Positions 7,875 through 17,815 are shown, counted from the stretch's first letter. The stretch: DNA of 64,000 bases from Microvirga subterranea (GCF_003350535.1 NZ_QQBB01000001.1:482727-546726); one strand, 5' to 3'. Numbers and translations: made by a program. The notes: a model not told the origin generated them from the sequence alone.

Positions 7875-8558
7875 TTGCGCGTCCTTGCCATCGACACCGC
7901 CCTCGGCGCCTGCTCGGCCTGCATTCTCCAGGCCGGGGACGCGGAGCCGCTGGCCCGCGAGAGCATCCCCATGGAGCGCGGCCACGCGGAGGCGCTGCTG
8001 CCGATGCTCGACCGGGTCGCCTCCCAGGTGGAGGGCGGATTCGAGAGCCTCGACCGGGTCGCCGTGACGGTGGGTCCCGGCAGCTATACGGGGCTCCGGG
8101 TCGGCATCGCGGCCGCCCGCGGCATCGGCATCGCGGCCGATATCCCGGTGATCGGGGTCGCGACCCTCTCGGCCTTCCTGGCGCCGCTCATGGCAGGCGA
8201 CAAGCGCGGCCTCTTCACGGCCGCCATCGATGCCAAGCACGGGCAGATCTACGTCCAGGCGGTCGCCACGGGCGGGCGCGTCATCATTCCGCCGAGTCTG
8301 ATGGGAATCCGCGACGCGATCCGGCTCCTCGGCTCCGGACCGATCCTGGTGAGCGGGTCGGCCGCCCCGATCCTGGCCGCGGAGGCCCGCATGCAGGGCG
8401 TCGACATCCAGGTCGACGAGGCGGCTCTCTTCCCGGACATCGCCTGGGTGGCCCGACTCGGGGCCATCGCGGATCCGACCCAGGCCCTGCCGAAGCCGCT
8501 TTACCTGCGCGAACCCGACGCCAAGCCGCAGGACGGGGCGAAAATCGCACGCCAATGA
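7875..8558 (+). CDS. tsaB: tRNA threonylcarbamoyladenosine biosynthesis protein TsaB
   Basis: A 227-residue ASKHA-fold protein of the TsaB/YeaZ family. The N-terminal L-A-I-D-T-A-L-G and the central segment V-T-V-G-P-G-S-Y-T-G-L-R-V-G are diagnostic. TsaB is the non-catalytic scaffold that works with TsaD and TsaE to make t6A37 in ANN-decoding tRNAs. The start is TTG at 7875 with GGAG nine bases before it. Its stop overlaps the rimI start by four bases (ATGA), so the two are translationally coupled, as in many bacteria. Confidence 0.94.
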   Translation: MRVLAIDTALGACSACILQAGDAEPLARESIPMERGHAEALLPMLDRVASQVEGGFESLDRVAVTVGPGSYTGLRVGIAAARGIGIAADIPVIGVATLSAFLAPLMAGDKRGLFTAAIDAKHGQIYVQAVATGGRVIIPPSLMGIRDAIRLLGSGPILVSGSAAPILAAEARMQGVDIQVDEAALFPDIAWVARLGAIADPTQALPKPLYLREPDAKPQDGAKIARQ

Positions 8559-9058
8559 GCTTTCTCGACCGGTTCTATCCTCCCCCGTCGGCCCGGATCG
8601 AGCCGGTCGGCACGGAATCGGCCGCCGCCCTGGCGGCGATCCACGCCACCGCCTTCGCGCGGGGCTGGAGCCCGCTCGAGTTCCAGGGCCTCCTGGCGGA
8701 GCGCGGCGTCATGGCGGACGGGCTCTTCGTCGGCCGCGAGGGGATTCTGGGACGCGCCGCGCAGCCGGTCGGCTTCATCTTGTCCCGGATCGTCCTCGAC
8801 GAAGCCGAGATCCTCACGGTCGCGATCCGGCCGGAATGCCGCGGCAGGGGCTATTCGAGACCGCTCCTCTCCCGGCACCTGGACGAGCTCTCCCGGCGCG
8901 GGGTGGCGCAGGTCCATCTGGAGGTGGAGGAGGGCAACGCCCCGGCCATCGCGCTCTACCGCCGCCTCGGCTTCAAGGAAACCGGCCGCAGGCCAGGTTA
9001 TTATCTCAAGCCCGACGGGAGCCGGGTCTCGGCCCTGATGATGGCGCTCGCGCTATAG
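8555..9058 (+). CDS. rimI: RimI-type protein N-acetyltransferase
   Basis: A 167-residue GNAT-fold enzyme. The acetyl-CoA loop is visible as R-P-E-C-R-G-R-G-Y near residue 95, and the RimI-typical L-E-V-E-E-G-N-A-P-A-I-A-L-Y-R-R-L-G-F segment follows. RimI acetylates the N terminus of ribosomal protein S18. Overlap with tsaB (ATGA) is the classical tsaB-rimI arrangement, which strengthens the assignment over other GNAT families. Confidence 0.92.
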   Translation: MSFLDRFYPPPSARIEPVGTESAAALAAIHATAFARGWSPLEFQGLLAERGVMADGLFVGREGILGRAAQPVGFILSRIVLDEAEILTVAIRPECRGRGYSRPLLSRHLDELSRRGVAQVHLEVEEGNAPAIALYRRLGFKETGRRPGYYLKPDGSRVSALMMALAL

Positions 9059-9107
9059 CCCCGGCCCGACGGGCCGCCTATAAGCATGCCGGAGGAGTGA
9101 GACTGAC

Positions 9108-9560
9108 TTGGCTGCACGCACCACATCCGCAAAGCCGCGCCGGAACGACGCCATCGAGCGGGCCTGCCGCGAGAAGGGCCTGCGCATGACCGGCCAGCGC
9201 CGGATCATCGCGCGCATCCTCGACGATGCGGCGGACCACCCGGACGTGGTCGAGCTGCACCGGCGCGCCGCAGCCGTGGACGACCGCATCTCGCTCTCGA
9301 CCGTCTACCGGACCGTGAAGCTGTTCGAGACGCAAGGCATCATCGAGCGGCTCGACTTCCGGGATGGGCGCTCCCGCTACGAGCAGGCGGCGCGCGAGCA
9401 CCACGACCACCTGATCAACCTGGAGACCGGCGCCGTGATCGAGTTCCACTCGGACGAGATCGAGGCGCTGCAGGACCAGATCGCCAAGCGCCTGGGCTAC
9501 AAGGTCGTCTACCACCGGCTCGAGCTCTACGCGGTGCCCCTCGACAAGGACGACGCGTGA
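9108..9560 (+). CDS. fur: Fur-family metalloregulator (Fur/Mur)
   Basis: A 150-residue Fur protein: a winged helix (residues about 10-90, with the L-S-T-V-Y-R-T-V-K recognition region) and a metal-sensing dimerisation domain with H-H-D-H near residue 105. The classical C-x2-C zinc pair after H-H-D-H is absent (N-L-E-T-G instead), a trait of alphaproteobacterial Fur/Mur proteins, many of which respond to manganese. The TTG at 9108 is preceded by a strong GGAGGAG (9091-9097). The stop overlaps the plsC start (GTGA). Metal specificity cannot be read from sequence alone. Confidence 0.9.
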   Translation: MAARTTSAKPRRNDAIERACREKGLRMTGQRRIIARILDDAADHPDVVELHRRAAAVDDRISLSTVYRTVKLFETQGIIERLDFRDGRSRYEQAAREHHDHLINLETGAVIEFHSDEIEALQDQIAKRLGYKVVYHRLELYAVPLDKDDA

Positions 9561-10324
9561 CGCGGATCCTCGTCGCCGCGAGGCTCATGGTTCTCGCCCT
9601 CGTCAGCCTCGTCCTGGTGCCGCTGCAGCTGCTGGCCCTGCGCTTCGGCTGGAGCATCCTGCACGCGGTGCCCGTCTGGTTCCACCGGGTGCTGCTGCGG
9701 CTGTTCAACGTGCGCGTGACCGAGCGCGGCAAGCCGCCCGGCGAGGCCGCCACCCTGGTTGTGGCCAATCACGTCTCCTGGCTCGACATCCCGGTTATCG
9801 GCTCGCTCCACCCGCTCTCCTTCATCGCCAAGTCGGAGATCGAGGGCTGGCCGGTGGTGGGGCACCTCGCCAGGCTCCAGCGCTCGGTCTTCATCGACCG
9901 CCAGCGCCGCAAGGCCACCGCCGAGGTCAACGACGCCCTCGCTCACCGGCTGGTGAAGGGCGAGGCGATCGTGCTGTTCGCGGAAGGAACCACCAGCGAC
10001 GGCAACCGCCTCCTGCCGTTCCGCTCATCCCTGGTGGGCGCGGCCCAGACGGCCTTGATGCACGATTCGGTCGAGCGCGTGCTGCTCCAGCCGCTCGCCA
10101 TCACCTACACCCGCCGCCACGGCCTGCCCGTCACCCGGCGCGACCGACCCTTCATCGCCTGGTACGGCGACATGGACCTCGCCCCGCACCTGAAGATGTT
10201 CGTCCGGGCGACGCCCCTCGACGTGGTGGTGACCTGGGGCGAGCCGATCCCGTTCAACGGCAACCGCAAGGAGGCGACCGCGCAGGCGGAGGCGGCGGTG
10301 CGCAGGACCGTGAAGGCGGCGTGA
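9557..10324 (+). CDS. plsC: 1-acyl-sn-glycerol-3-phosphate acyltransferase
   Basis: A 255-residue PlsC-family enzyme with an N-terminal hydrophobic anchor (residues about 8-30) and the acyltransferase motifs N-H-V-S-W-L-D (H-x4-D) and F-A-E-G-T-T-S-D-G. It converts lysophosphatidate to phosphatidate at the inner membrane. The GTG start overlaps the fur stop by four bases, so the genes are co-translated. The family also includes ornithine-lipid acyltransferases (OlsA), which cannot be excluded. Confidence 0.88.
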   Translation: MTRILVAARLMVLALVSLVLVPLQLLALRFGWSILHAVPVWFHRVLLRLFNVRVTERGKPPGEAATLVVANHVSWLDIPVIGSLHPLSFIAKSEIEGWPVVGHLARLQRSVFIDRQRRKATAEVNDALAHRLVKGEAIVLFAEGTTSDGNRLLPFRSSLVGAAQTALMHDSVERVLLQPLAITYTRRHGLPVTRRDRPFIAWYGDMDLAPHLKMFVRATPLDVVVTWGEPIPFNGNRKEATAQAEAAVRRTVKAA

Positions 10325-10479
10325 CGTGTTTTTCTCCGTCGGACGCGGCAACGACCGCCGCGGATGACAGGGGAGCGCGACGCCGCAGAACACCGCTATT
10401 CTCTTGCGCGCTCAAAAGCCTTACAAGGGCGCCTGTCCGTTCCCATGTTCCGGTTCTTCCAGCAAACAGGCCGTCTTCC

Positions 10480-11838
10480 GTGAAAAAAGTCTTCGTCAAA
10501 TCCTATGGCTGCCAGATGAACGTCTATGACGCCGAGCGCATGACGGACATGCTGGCGACCGAAGGCTACAGCGAAACCAAGGCCATGGAGGAGGCGGACC
10601 TCGTCATCCTCAACACCTGCCACATCCGCGAGAAGGCCGCCGAGAAGGTCTATTCCGAGCTCGGCCGCGTGCGCGAGCTGAAGCAGGAGCGCGAGGCGTC
10701 GGGCCAGGAGACCCGGATCGTCGTGGCGGGCTGCGTCGCCCAGGCCGAGGGCAAGGAGATCCTGCGCCGCCAGCCGGCCGTCGACGTGGTGGTGGGCCCG
10801 CAGAACTACCACCACTTGCCGGATCTCCTGAGGAAATCCCGCTCCGAGCGCCTCGTCGACACCGAGTTTCCGATCGAGGACAAGTTCGACCACCTGCCGG
10901 CGCCGTCGCGGGCCAAGACCATCAGCCGCGGCGTCTCGGCCTTCCTCACCATCCAGGAGGGCTGCGACAAGTTCTGCACCTTCTGCGTAGTGCCCTATAC
11001 CCGCGGCGCCGAGGTCTCGCGCCCGGTCGCCAAGATCCTGGAGGAGGCGCACCGCCTGGCGGAAGCCGGCGTGCGCGAGCTGACCCTGATCGGCCAGAAC
11101 GTCAACGCCTATCACGGCGAGGGCCCGGACGGCGCCGTCTGGTCGCTCGGGCGCTTGCTCACCCGCCTCGCCGAGGTGCCGGGCATTGCGCGGCTGCGCT
11201 ACACCACGAGCCATCCGCGCGACATGGACGACGAGCTGATCGCCGCCCACGGCGACCTGCCGGCCCTCATGCCGTACCTGCACCTGCCGGTGCAGTCCGG
11301 CTCCGACCGCATCCTCGACCTCATGAACCGCAAGCACACGGGCGACGAGTACCGCCGCCTGATCGAGCGGATCCGCAAGGCCCAGCCGAACCTGGCGCTG
11401 TCGTCCGACTTCATCGTGGGCTTTCCCGGCGAGACGGACCGGGATTTCGAGGACACGATGCGCCTCGTGGCCGATGTGGGCTTCGCCAGCTCGTTCTCGT
11501 TCAAGTACAGCCCGCGCCCCGGCACGCCCGCGGCCGAGATGGGCGAGCAGGTCCCGGAGGCCGTGAAGGCCGAGCGCCTCGCCCGCCTGCAAAACCTGTT
11601 GGAAACGCAAAGGCAGGCTTTCAATCACGGAACCGTTGGTCAGACTCTTGACGTTCTCTTGGAGAAGCCGGGTCGTCATCCGGGCCAGATCGCAGGCAAG
11701 TCGCCCTATCTGCAGCCGGTGCAGTTCGAGAGCGACGTGCACCGGATCGGCGAGGTCGTGACGGTCCGGATCGTGCGGGCGGGCTCGAACAGCCTGTTCG
11801 GAGAATGGGTCAAGCCGGGCGACAGGGCCGCGGCTTAA
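10480..11838 (+). CDS. miaB: tRNA-2-methylthio-N6-dimethylallyladenosine synthase MiaB
   Basis: A 452-residue radical-SAM methylthiotransferase. Three N-terminal cluster cysteines appear in S-Y-G-C-Q-M-N, N-T-C-H-I-R and G-C-V-A-Q; the radical SAM motif is C-D-K-F-C-T-F-C; a C-terminal TRAM domain binds tRNA. It adds the methylthio group at A37 of tRNAs carrying i6A. The GTG at 10480 was chosen because MiaB proteins begin [10 protein letters not shown]. The frame is open further upstream to 10321 with no family similarity. The gap from plsC (155 bases) contains no evident terminator. Confidence 0.95.
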   Translation: MKKVFVKSYGCQMNVYDAERMTDMLATEGYSETKAMEEADLVILNTCHIREKAAEKVYSELGRVRELKQEREASGQETRIVVAGCVAQAEGKEILRRQPAVDVVVGPQNYHHLPDLLRKSRSERLVDTEFPIEDKFDHLPAPSRAKTISRGVSAFLTIQEGCDKFCTFCVVPYTRGAEVSRPVAKILEEAHRLAEAGVRELTLIGQNVNAYHGEGPDGAVWSLGRLLTRLAEVPGIARLRYTTSHPRDMDDELIAAHGDLPALMPYLHLPVQSGSDRILDLMNRKHTGDEYRRLIERIRKAQPNLALSSDFIVGFPGETDRDFEDTMRLVADVGFASSFSFKYSPRPGTPAAEMGEQVPEAVKAERLARLQNLLETQRQAFNHGTVGQTLDVLLEKPGRHPGQIAGKSPYLQPVQFESDVHRIGEVVTVRIVRAGSNSLFGEWVKPGDRAAA

Positions 11839-11853
11839 ACGAAGGAGAGGCAT

Positions 11854-12933
11854 TTGAGGCCAGCGGACAACGTGACCGCACGTGGGAAGGGCCGCGGCCC
11901 TTCCGGCTTACATCCCGGCGTCGTGGAAGAGGCCGAAATCATCCTCACCTTCGACGACAACCGCCTCGCCAGCCTTGTCTTCGGCCAGTACGACCAGAAT
12001 CTCGCCCATCTGGAGCGGCGCCTGAACGTGGCCGCCATCGCCAACGGCAACCGGGTCACCGTGAAGGGCACGCCGGAAGCCTCCGAGCTCGCGCGCCGCG
12101 TTCTCGAGGGCCTCTACGAGCGCGCCCGCCAGGGCACGACCCTCGCGCCCGGCGACGTGGACGGCGCCATCGAGGAGAGCACCCTGCAGGGCACCCTTTT
12201 CCCCCAGGCCGAGGACGTCCCGGTCCCGGGTCTCACCGCCTTCGACCAGATCGCCACCCGCAAACGCGGCCCGGTGCGCGCCCGCAACGCGGCCCAGAAC
12301 GCCTACATCAAGGCCCTTAAGCAGCACGAGATGGTCTTCGCCGAAGGCCCGGCCGGCACCGGCAAGACCTGGCTTGCGGTGGGCTATGCGGTCTCGCTCC
12401 TGGAGCAGGGCCAGGCCGACCGCCTGATCCTGTCGCGGCCGGCCGTCGAGGCCGGCGAGCGCCTCGGCTTCCTGCCGGGCGACATGCGCGAGAAGGTCGA
12501 TCCGTATCTGAGGCCGATCTACGACGCCCTCTACGACTTCATGGAGGCCCGGCACGTGGACCGGGGCCTTCAGACCGGCATGATCGAGATCGCGCCGCTC
12601 GCCTTCATGCGCGGACGCACGCTGACCAACGCGGTGGTGCTCCTCGACGAGGCGCAGAACACCACCTCGATGCAGATGAAGATGTTCCTCACCCGCCTGG
12701 GCGAGGGCTCGCGGATGATCATCACGGGCGACCCGACCCAGATCGACCTGCCGCCCGGGCAGAAATCGGGCCTGGTCGAAGCCGTGCGCATCCTCGACGG
12801 GGTCGAGGGCATCGGCCGCGTGACCTTCAAGGAGCAGGACGTGGTGCGCCACGACCTCGTGCGGCGCATCGTCACCGCCTACGACGCGGCCGGCCGCCAG
12901 GAGCCGGCAACGGAACAGGGACGCAGAGGGTGA
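11854..12933 (+). CDS. ybeZ: PhoH-like ATPase (YbeZ)
   Basis: A 359-residue PhoH-family P-loop protein. Walker A is G-P-A-G-T-G-K-T-W near residue 165 and Walker B is V-V-L-L-D-E-A-Q-N near residue 260, with an N-terminal KH-like region typical of YbeZ. YbeZ partners YbeY in rRNA maturation and quality control. The TTG start at 11854 follows GAAGGAGAGG at 11841-11850. The stop overlaps the ybeY start (GTGA). The order miaB-ybeZ-ybeY-ybeX-lnt is the same as in enterobacteria. Confidence 0.93.
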   Translation: MRPADNVTARGKGRGPSGLHPGVVEEAEIILTFDDNRLASLVFGQYDQNLAHLERRLNVAAIANGNRVTVKGTPEASELARRVLEGLYERARQGTTLAPGDVDGAIEESTLQGTLFPQAEDVPVPGLTAFDQIATRKRGPVRARNAAQNAYIKALKQHEMVFAEGPAGTGKTWLAVGYAVSLLEQGQADRLILSRPAVEAGERLGFLPGDMREKVDPYLRPIYDALYDFMEARHVDRGLQTGMIEIAPLAFMRGRTLTNAVVLLDEAQNTTSMQMKMFLTRLGEGSRMIITGDPTQIDLPPGQKSGLVEAVRILDGVEGIGRVTFKEQDVVRHDLVRRIVTAYDAAGRQEPATEQGRRG

Positions 12934-13406
12934 TCGCGCTCGACATCATGGTCGAGGCGGGGGAATGGTCCCGCCTCGAAGGAGCGGAGGCGCTGGCCCA
13001 GCGCGCCGCCGAGGCCGCGGTGGCGGTCGCGGAGGAGACGGAGGAGGATTTCGAGGTCAGCGTCATGCTCACCGACGACGCCCACATCCGGGAGCTGAAC
13101 CGCACCTGGCGCCACAAGGACAAGCCCACCAACGTGCTCTCCTTCCCGGCGCCGGACCAGCCGGGGGCGGAAGGGCCTCGCCATCTGGGCGACATTGCTT
13201 TAGCGTATGAAACTCTGGTGCGCGAATCCGAGGAGGAATCCAAGGCCCTCGCGGACCACTTCGCCCACCTGATTGTCCATGGCATCCTCCACCTCCTCGG
13301 CTACGACCACGAGGACGAGGAAGAGGCGGAAGACATGGAGGCTCTCGAGGTGAAGGCGCTCGCCACCCTTGGCATCGCCGATCCCTATCGCGATATGGCA
13401 GCTTGA
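12930..13406 (+). CDS. ybeY: Endoribonuclease YbeY
   Basis: A 158-residue zinc-dependent single-strand endoribonuclease needed for 16S rRNA 3' maturation and ribosome quality control. The zinc motif H-G-I-L-H-L-L-G-Y-D-H (H-x3-H-x5-H) is intact near the C terminus, and the earlier L-N-R-T-W-R-H-K-D-K-P-T-N-V-L-S-F-P block is the other family signature. GTG start overlapping ybeZ. Confidence 0.95.
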   Translation: MIALDIMVEAGEWSRLEGAEALAQRAAEAAVAVAEETEEDFEVSVMLTDDAHIRELNRTWRHKDKPTNVLSFPAPDQPGAEGPRHLGDIALAYETLVRESEEESKALADHFAHLIVHGILHLLGYDHEDEEEAEDMEALEVKALATLGIADPYRDMAA

Positions 13407-13438
13407 ACGCTTGGCGTTCCGGCTGATATTCAACACCC

Positions 13439-14461
13439 ATGAATGACGATCGAAGTCCCACCGACTCCCCCACCGCGCGGCCCTCATCAGACCCGGAAGG
13501 CTTGCGTGATCACTGGTACGACCGGGTCCTGACCCTGCTGGGCTTCAAGCCCCGCGAATCGGTCCGCACCGGCCTCGAGGACGCGCTCGCGGAAGCCGTC
13601 GAGGATGCGGATTTCTCGCCCCAGGAACGGGCGATGCTGAAAAACGTGCTCGGCTTCCACCGCATCCGCGTCGAGGACGCCATGGTGCCCCGGGCCGACA
13701 TCGTGGCCGTGTCGGCCGATACGACCCTCGGCGACCTGCTCAAGCTCTTCCGCACCGCCGGCCATTCGCGCCTTCCCGTCTACGGCGAGACCCTGGACGA
13801 CCCGAAGGGCATGATCCACATCCGCGACTTCCTGGACTTCATCGCCATGAGCGCGGGCGCCTCCGTGAGCCCCGACACCCCGGTGCCGAGCCTCGGCCAG
13901 GTGGACCTGTCCATGACGCTCGCCTCCGCCAACATCCTGCGGCCGGTCCTGTTCGTGCCGCGCTCCATGCCGGCGATCGACCTGCTGGTGCGCATGCAGG
14001 CGACCCGCACCCACATGGCACTCGTCATCGACGAATACGGCGGCACCGACGGGCTCGTGTCCATCGAGGACCTGGTCGAGATGGTGGTGGGCGACATCGA
14101 GGACGAGCACGACGACGACGTCGAGCTCACCATCGTCAGGAGCGCCGACGACACCTTCATCGCCGATGCGAGGGCGAGCCTCGACGAGGTCAAGGAGAGC
14201 CTCGGGGTCGACCTGACCGACGAGGACAGCGCGGAGGACATCGACACCCTGGGCGGCTTCATCGTGACGCTTGCCGGGCGCGTGCCGTCCCGCAACGAGC
14301 TCATCATCGGGCCGAGCAACCTGGAATTTGAGGTTCTGGACGCAGATCCGCGCCGGGTGAAGCGGCTGCGCATCTATCGCCGGAACGTGGCTCCCCTCGA
14401 CACCACCACCGAGGTCGACAACAAGCGGCCCCTGCCGCCCGAGAGCACCGCCGCCGAATGA
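13439..14461 (+). CDS. CBS-domain protein of the CorC/TlyC (YbeX) family
   Basis: A 340-residue soluble protein with a CBS pair (residues about 75-205, including M-V-P-R-A-D-I-V-A and V-I-D-E-Y-G-G-T-D-G-L-V-S) and a C-terminal CorC/HlyC transporter-associated domain. It lacks the membrane DUF21 domain of longer relatives. YbeX has been linked to Mg/Co homeostasis and ribosome metabolism; haemolysin in old names is misleading. Its stop overlaps the lnt start (ATGA), so it is coupled to lnt. Confidence 0.9.
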   Translation: MNDDRSPTDSPTARPSSDPEGLRDHWYDRVLTLLGFKPRESVRTGLEDALAEAVEDADFSPQERAMLKNVLGFHRIRVEDAMVPRADIVAVSADTTLGDLLKLFRTAGHSRLPVYGETLDDPKGMIHIRDFLDFIAMSAGASVSPDTPVPSLGQVDLSMTLASANILRPVLFVPRSMPAIDLLVRMQATRTHMALVIDEYGGTDGLVSIEDLVEMVVGDIEDEHDDDVELTIVRSADDTFIADARASLDEVKESLGVDLTDEDSAEDIDTLGGFIVTLAGRVPSRNELIIGPSNLEFEVLDADPRRVKRLRIYRRNVAPLDTTTEVDNKRPLPPESTAAE

Positions 14462-16062
14462 GCCCCCTCGCCGACCGGGTGATCCGCGCGCGCGCCTGGC
14501 GGCGCGGGCTCATGGCCTTCGCAGCCGGCGCCGTCGGGGCGCTGGCCCTGCCGCCGTTCGGGATCCTGCCCGCCCTGGTCCTGTCGCTCACACCGGCCGT
14601 CTGGCTCCTGGACGGGGCCGCCAAGGCGGGTCCCGGATGGGCGCCGCGGCTGAAATCCGCGGCGTTCGCGGGCTGGTTCTGGGGCTTCGGCTATTTCGTG
14701 GCCGGCCTGTGGTGGCTCGGGGCAGCCTTCCTGGTCGAGGCGGACCAGTTCGCCTGGGCCCTGCCCTTTGGGGTTCTGGGGCTTCCGGCGCTGCTCGCCT
14801 TCTTCCCGGCCTTCGGATTCGCGCTTGCCCAGATTCTGTGGACCCGGGACGCCTCCCGGGTGCTCTCGTTCGCGTTCGCCCTGACGGTCAGCGAGATCCT
14901 GCGCGGCCATCTCTTCACGGGCTTTCCCTGGAACAGCCCCGGCATGGCGCTGGGCCAGCATCTCTGGTTCATGCAGATCGCCTCGGTGGCGGGACTCTAC
15001 GGCCTGACGCTCCTGGCGGTGGCGATCGCCGGCGCACCCGCGCTCCTCGGGACGGGCGCGACCACCCGCGACCGCTGGACCGCGCCGGGCCTGGCGGCGG
15101 CCGTCCTCGCGGGCCTTGCGGCCTTCGGGGCTCTGCGGGTCCCGGCCGACCCGACGGCTGCGGTGGCGGACGTGCGGCTTCGCCTGATGCAGCCGAACCT
15201 GCCTCAGGACGCCAAGTTCAACCCGCGCAACCGCGACATCATCATGCAGCGCTATCTGCGGATCAGCGCGGAGCCCGGTCCCGACGGGCAGGACCACGAA
15301 CAGGCTACCCACATCGTCTGGCCCGAATCGGCCTTCCCGTTCCTGCTCCACCGGGATCCCGCATCGCTGGCCCAGATCGCCACCCTGCTCGGGCCGGGCT
15401 CGGTCCTGATCACCGGCGCGGCCCGCATGGACGAGCCCCTGCCGGGCGAGGCAGTCGGCAAGTTCTTCAACGCCATCCAGGTGATCGACGAGAAGGGCAC
15501 GATCCTCGGCTCCTACGACAAGGTCCACCTGGTGCCGTTCGGCGAATACGTGCCCCGGTTCCTCGACGCCCTCATCCGGGCCGTGGGGCTGCGGCAGTTC
15601 GTCCATATTCCTGGCGGCTTCGAGCCGAGCGAGAGGCGGACGAACCTCGAGGTTCCGGGCCTGCCGCCGGTGGCCGCGACGATCTGCTACGAGGCGATCT
15701 TTCCCGGCGAGGTGCTGCCGGACGGCCCCCGTCCCGATCTCATCCTCAACGTGACCAACGATGCCTGGTTCGGCCGGACGCCGGGCCCCTACCAGCATTT
15801 CGCCCAGGCTCGCCTGCGTGCCGTAGAGGAAGGGCTGCCCTTGGTGAGAGCGGCCAACACGGGCATCTCGGCCGTGGTCGATCCCTTCGGCCGGGTCACC
15901 GGGAGCCTGCCACTCGGGGTTGAGGGCGTGCTCGATGCGGCCCTGCCGGCCGCCGTTCCGCCCACTCTCTACAACCGCCACGGCAGGTTTGTTTTGACGG
16001 CCACGCTTGTGATCTGCTTAATGGCTGCGCTCACCCGCCGCAGGCGGCGGCCGCTCGCCTGA
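14458..16062 (+). CDS. lnt: Apolipoprotein N-acyltransferase Lnt
   Basis: A 534-residue inner-membrane enzyme that adds the third acyl chain to lipoproteins. An N-terminal block of about six membrane helices is followed by a nitrilase-like domain (residues about 235-480). The catalytic triad is visible: Glu in W-P-E-S-A-F-P, Lys in Y-D-K-V-H-L-V-P-F-G-E-Y-V-P, Cys in T-I-C-Y-E-A-I-F. A final hydrophobic helix closes the protein. Start overlaps the corC-like stop. Confidence 0.95.
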   Translation: MSPLADRVIRARAWRRGLMAFAAGAVGALALPPFGILPALVLSLTPAVWLLDGAAKAGPGWAPRLKSAAFAGWFWGFGYFVAGLWWLGAAFLVEADQFAWALPFGVLGLPALLAFFPAFGFALAQILWTRDASRVLSFAFALTVSEILRGHLFTGFPWNSPGMALGQHLWFMQIASVAGLYGLTLLAVAIAGAPALLGTGATTRDRWTAPGLAAAVLAGLAAFGALRVPADPTAAVADVRLRLMQPNLPQDAKFNPRNRDIIMQRYLRISAEPGPDGQDHEQATHIVWPESAFPFLLHRDPASLAQIATLLGPGSVLITGAARMDEPLPGEAVGKFFNAIQVIDEKGTILGSYDKVHLVPFGEYVPRFLDALIRAVGLRQFVHIPGGFEPSERRTNLEVPGLPPVAATICYEAIFPGEVLPDGPRPDLILNVTNDAWFGRTPGPYQHFAQARLRAVEEGLPLVRAANTGISAVVDPFGRVTGSLPLGVEGVLDAALPAAVPPTLYNRHGRFVLTATLVICLMAALTRRRRRPLA

Positions 16063-16113
16063 ACGGAATCCGTCCTAACGCTGCGGTAAGATTTGCCAGG
16101 GAATGTTGCACTG

Positions 16114-16530
16114 ATGAAGAAGTCGACCGGCTCCATCGATAAGGAAATCGGCAGCAGGGTTCGCATGCGCCGCATTTCGATCGGCATGAGCCAGGAAAAG
16201 CTGGGCGACATGCTCGGTCTGACGTTCCAGCAGGTCCAGAAATACGAGAAGGGCACCAACCGGATCAGCGTCTCGCGGCTCGTCGACATCGCCAAGATCC
16301 TCGGCGTCGACATCCATTTCTTCTTCAACGGAATCAAGAGCATCAAGGACGACGGGGGCTTCTCCGAAGAGGCGTCTCCGCCCTACATCTCGGAAGTGAT
16401 GTCGACCCCGGAAGGCCTCCAGCTGATCAGGACCTTCACCAACATCAAGAACTCGCGGGTGCGCAAGAGTATCGTGCAGCTCGTCTCGGCCTTGGCGGCC
16501 CAGGACGAGGAAGAAGAACGTTCGGCATAA
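16114..16530 (+). CDS. XRE-family helix-turn-helix regulator
   Basis: A 138-residue cytoplasmic protein with one Cro/CI-type HTH (residues about 8-65: I-G-S-R-V-R-M-R-R, then L-T-F-Q-Q-V-Q-K-Y-E-K-G-T-N-R) and a short C-terminal region of unknown function. The ATG at 16114 was chosen over an upstream TTG at 16093 because the HTH starts soon after it. A regulator of this type just before metK is common in Rhizobiales. Its target is not known; the nearby metK leader is the obvious candidate. Confidence 0.88.
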   Translation: MKKSTGSIDKEIGSRVRMRRISIGMSQEKLGDMLGLTFQQVQKYEKGTNRISVSRLVDIAKILGVDIHFFFNGIKSIKDDGGFSEEASPPYISEVMSTPEGLQLIRTFTNIKNSRVRKSIVQLVSALAAQDEEEERSA

Positions 16531-16583
16531 AGAACGCGTTCGCTTGACCTTTCCGGCTGTCTGCGGCATGAGCAGGCAAGATC

Positions 16584-16599
16584 GCCTACGGCCGTAGGC
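16584..16599. promoter_or_regulatory. Perfect 16-base palindrome in the metK leader
   Basis: GCCTACGGCCGTAGGC is a perfect inverted repeat 37 bases before the metK start, in the 106-base gap after the XRE gene. It could be an operator for that regulator or the stem of an RNA hairpin. A -35-like TTGACC lies at 16544-16549 but no good -10 follows. It does not match a SAM riboswitch core that I know. Confidence 0.45.
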
Positions 16600-16636
16600 A
16601 AAGCTCCTTATCCCGTCTTCCGAAGGAAACTCTGTC

Positions 16637-17815
16637 GTGCGCCGTTCGAGCTATCTTTTCACGAGCGAATCGGTCTCCGAAGGTCATCCGGACAAGGTCT
16701 GCGACCGCATTTCAGACGCCGTCGTCGACGCCTATCTGGGGGCGGAGCCCGAGGCCCGCGTGGCCTGCGAGACGCTCGCCACCACCAACCGCGTCGTCAT
16801 CGCCGGCGAGGTCCGCGGCCCCGAGTCGATCACCAAGGATCGGGTGATCCAGCTGGCGCGCGACGCCATCAAGGACATCGGCTACGAGCAGGAAGGCTTC
16901 CACTGGAAGAACGCCGAGGTCGACGTCTATCTCCATGCCCAGTCGGCGCATATCGCGCAGGGCGTGGACGCCGCCGGCAACAAGGACGAAGGCGCGGGCG
17001 ACCAGGGCATCATGTTCGGCTACGCCTGCAACGAGACGCCCGAGCTGATGCCGGCGCCGATCTACTACGCCCACAAGATCCTCGAGGACCTGACCCAGGC
17101 CCGCAAGACCAAGGCCAACGGCGCGGCCGTGCTCGGCCCCGACGCCAAGAGCCAGGTCACCGTGCGCTACCAGAACGGCAAGCCCGTCGGCGTCACCCAG
17201 ATCGTGCTCTCGACCCAGCACCTGGACGAGGCCCTGACCTCGGAGGACGTGCGCGCGATCGTCGAGCCCTATATCCGCCGCACCCTGCCGGAAGGCTGGG
17301 TTTCGCCCGAGACCATCTGGCACGTGAACCCCACCGGCAAGTTCGTGATCGGCGGTCCGGACGGCGATTGCGGCCTCACCGGCCGTAAGATCATCGTCGA
17401 CACCTACGGCGGCGCGGCCCCGCACGGCGGCGGCGCGTTCTCCGGCAAGGACCCGACCAAGGTGGACCGTTCGGCCGCGTATGCTGCCCGCTACCTCGCC
17501 AAGAACGTGGTGGCGGCCGGGCTCGCCGACCGCTGCACCCTGCAGCTCTCCTACGCGATCGGCGTGGCCAAGCCCCTGTCGATCTACGTGGACCTGCACG
17601 ACACCGGCAAGGTTGACGAGGGCAAGCTCGAGAGCTACCTCATGGACGCGGTGGACCTGTCGCCCCGCGGCATCCGCACCCATCTCGGCCTGAACCGTCC
17701 GATCTACGCCCGCACCTCGGCCTACGGCCATTTCGGCCGCAAGCCCGACGCGGACGGCGGCTTCTCCTGGGAGCGCACCGACCTCGCCGACAGCCTCAAG
17801 TCGGCCCTGGCCTGA
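16637..17815 (+). CDS. metK: S-adenosylmethionine synthetase
   Basis: A 392-residue enzyme making SAM from methionine and ATP. The start of the domain ([16 protein letters not shown]), the [11 protein letters not shown] hexapeptide region and the late [15 protein letters not shown] block are all intact. GTG start at 16637 with GAAGGAAA upstream. It is followed six bases later by trmB, so the two share a transcript; TrmB consumes SAM. Confidence 0.97.
   Translation: MRRSSYLFTSESVSEGHPDKVCDRISDAVVDAYLGAEPEARVACETLATTNRVVIAGEVRGPESITKDRVIQLARDAIKDIGYEQEGFHWKNAEVDVYLHAQSAHIAQGVDAAGNKDEGAGDQGIMFGYACNETPELMPAPIYYAHKILEDLTQARKTKANGAAVLGPDAKSQVTVRYQNGKPVGVTQIVLSTQHLDEALTSEDVRAIVEPYIRRTLPEGWVSPETIWHVNPTGKFVIGGPDGDCGLTGRKIIVDTYGGAAPHGGGAFSGKDPTKVDRSAAYAARYLAKNVVAAGLADRCTLQLSYAIGVAKPLSIYVDLHDTGKVDEGKLESYLMDAVDLSPRGIRTHLGLNRPIYARTSAYGHFGRKPDADGGFSWERTDLADSLKSALA

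Noticed and set aside
10321-10479. 53-residue N-terminal extension of MiaB
   Set aside because: The extension has no similarity to MiaB, and homologues begin at [10 protein letters not shown].
16531-16636. SAM-responsive riboswitch before metK
   Set aside because: I could not line up the region with SAM-II or SAM/SAH consensus elements. Only a simple palindrome is evident, so it is left as an unassigned site.
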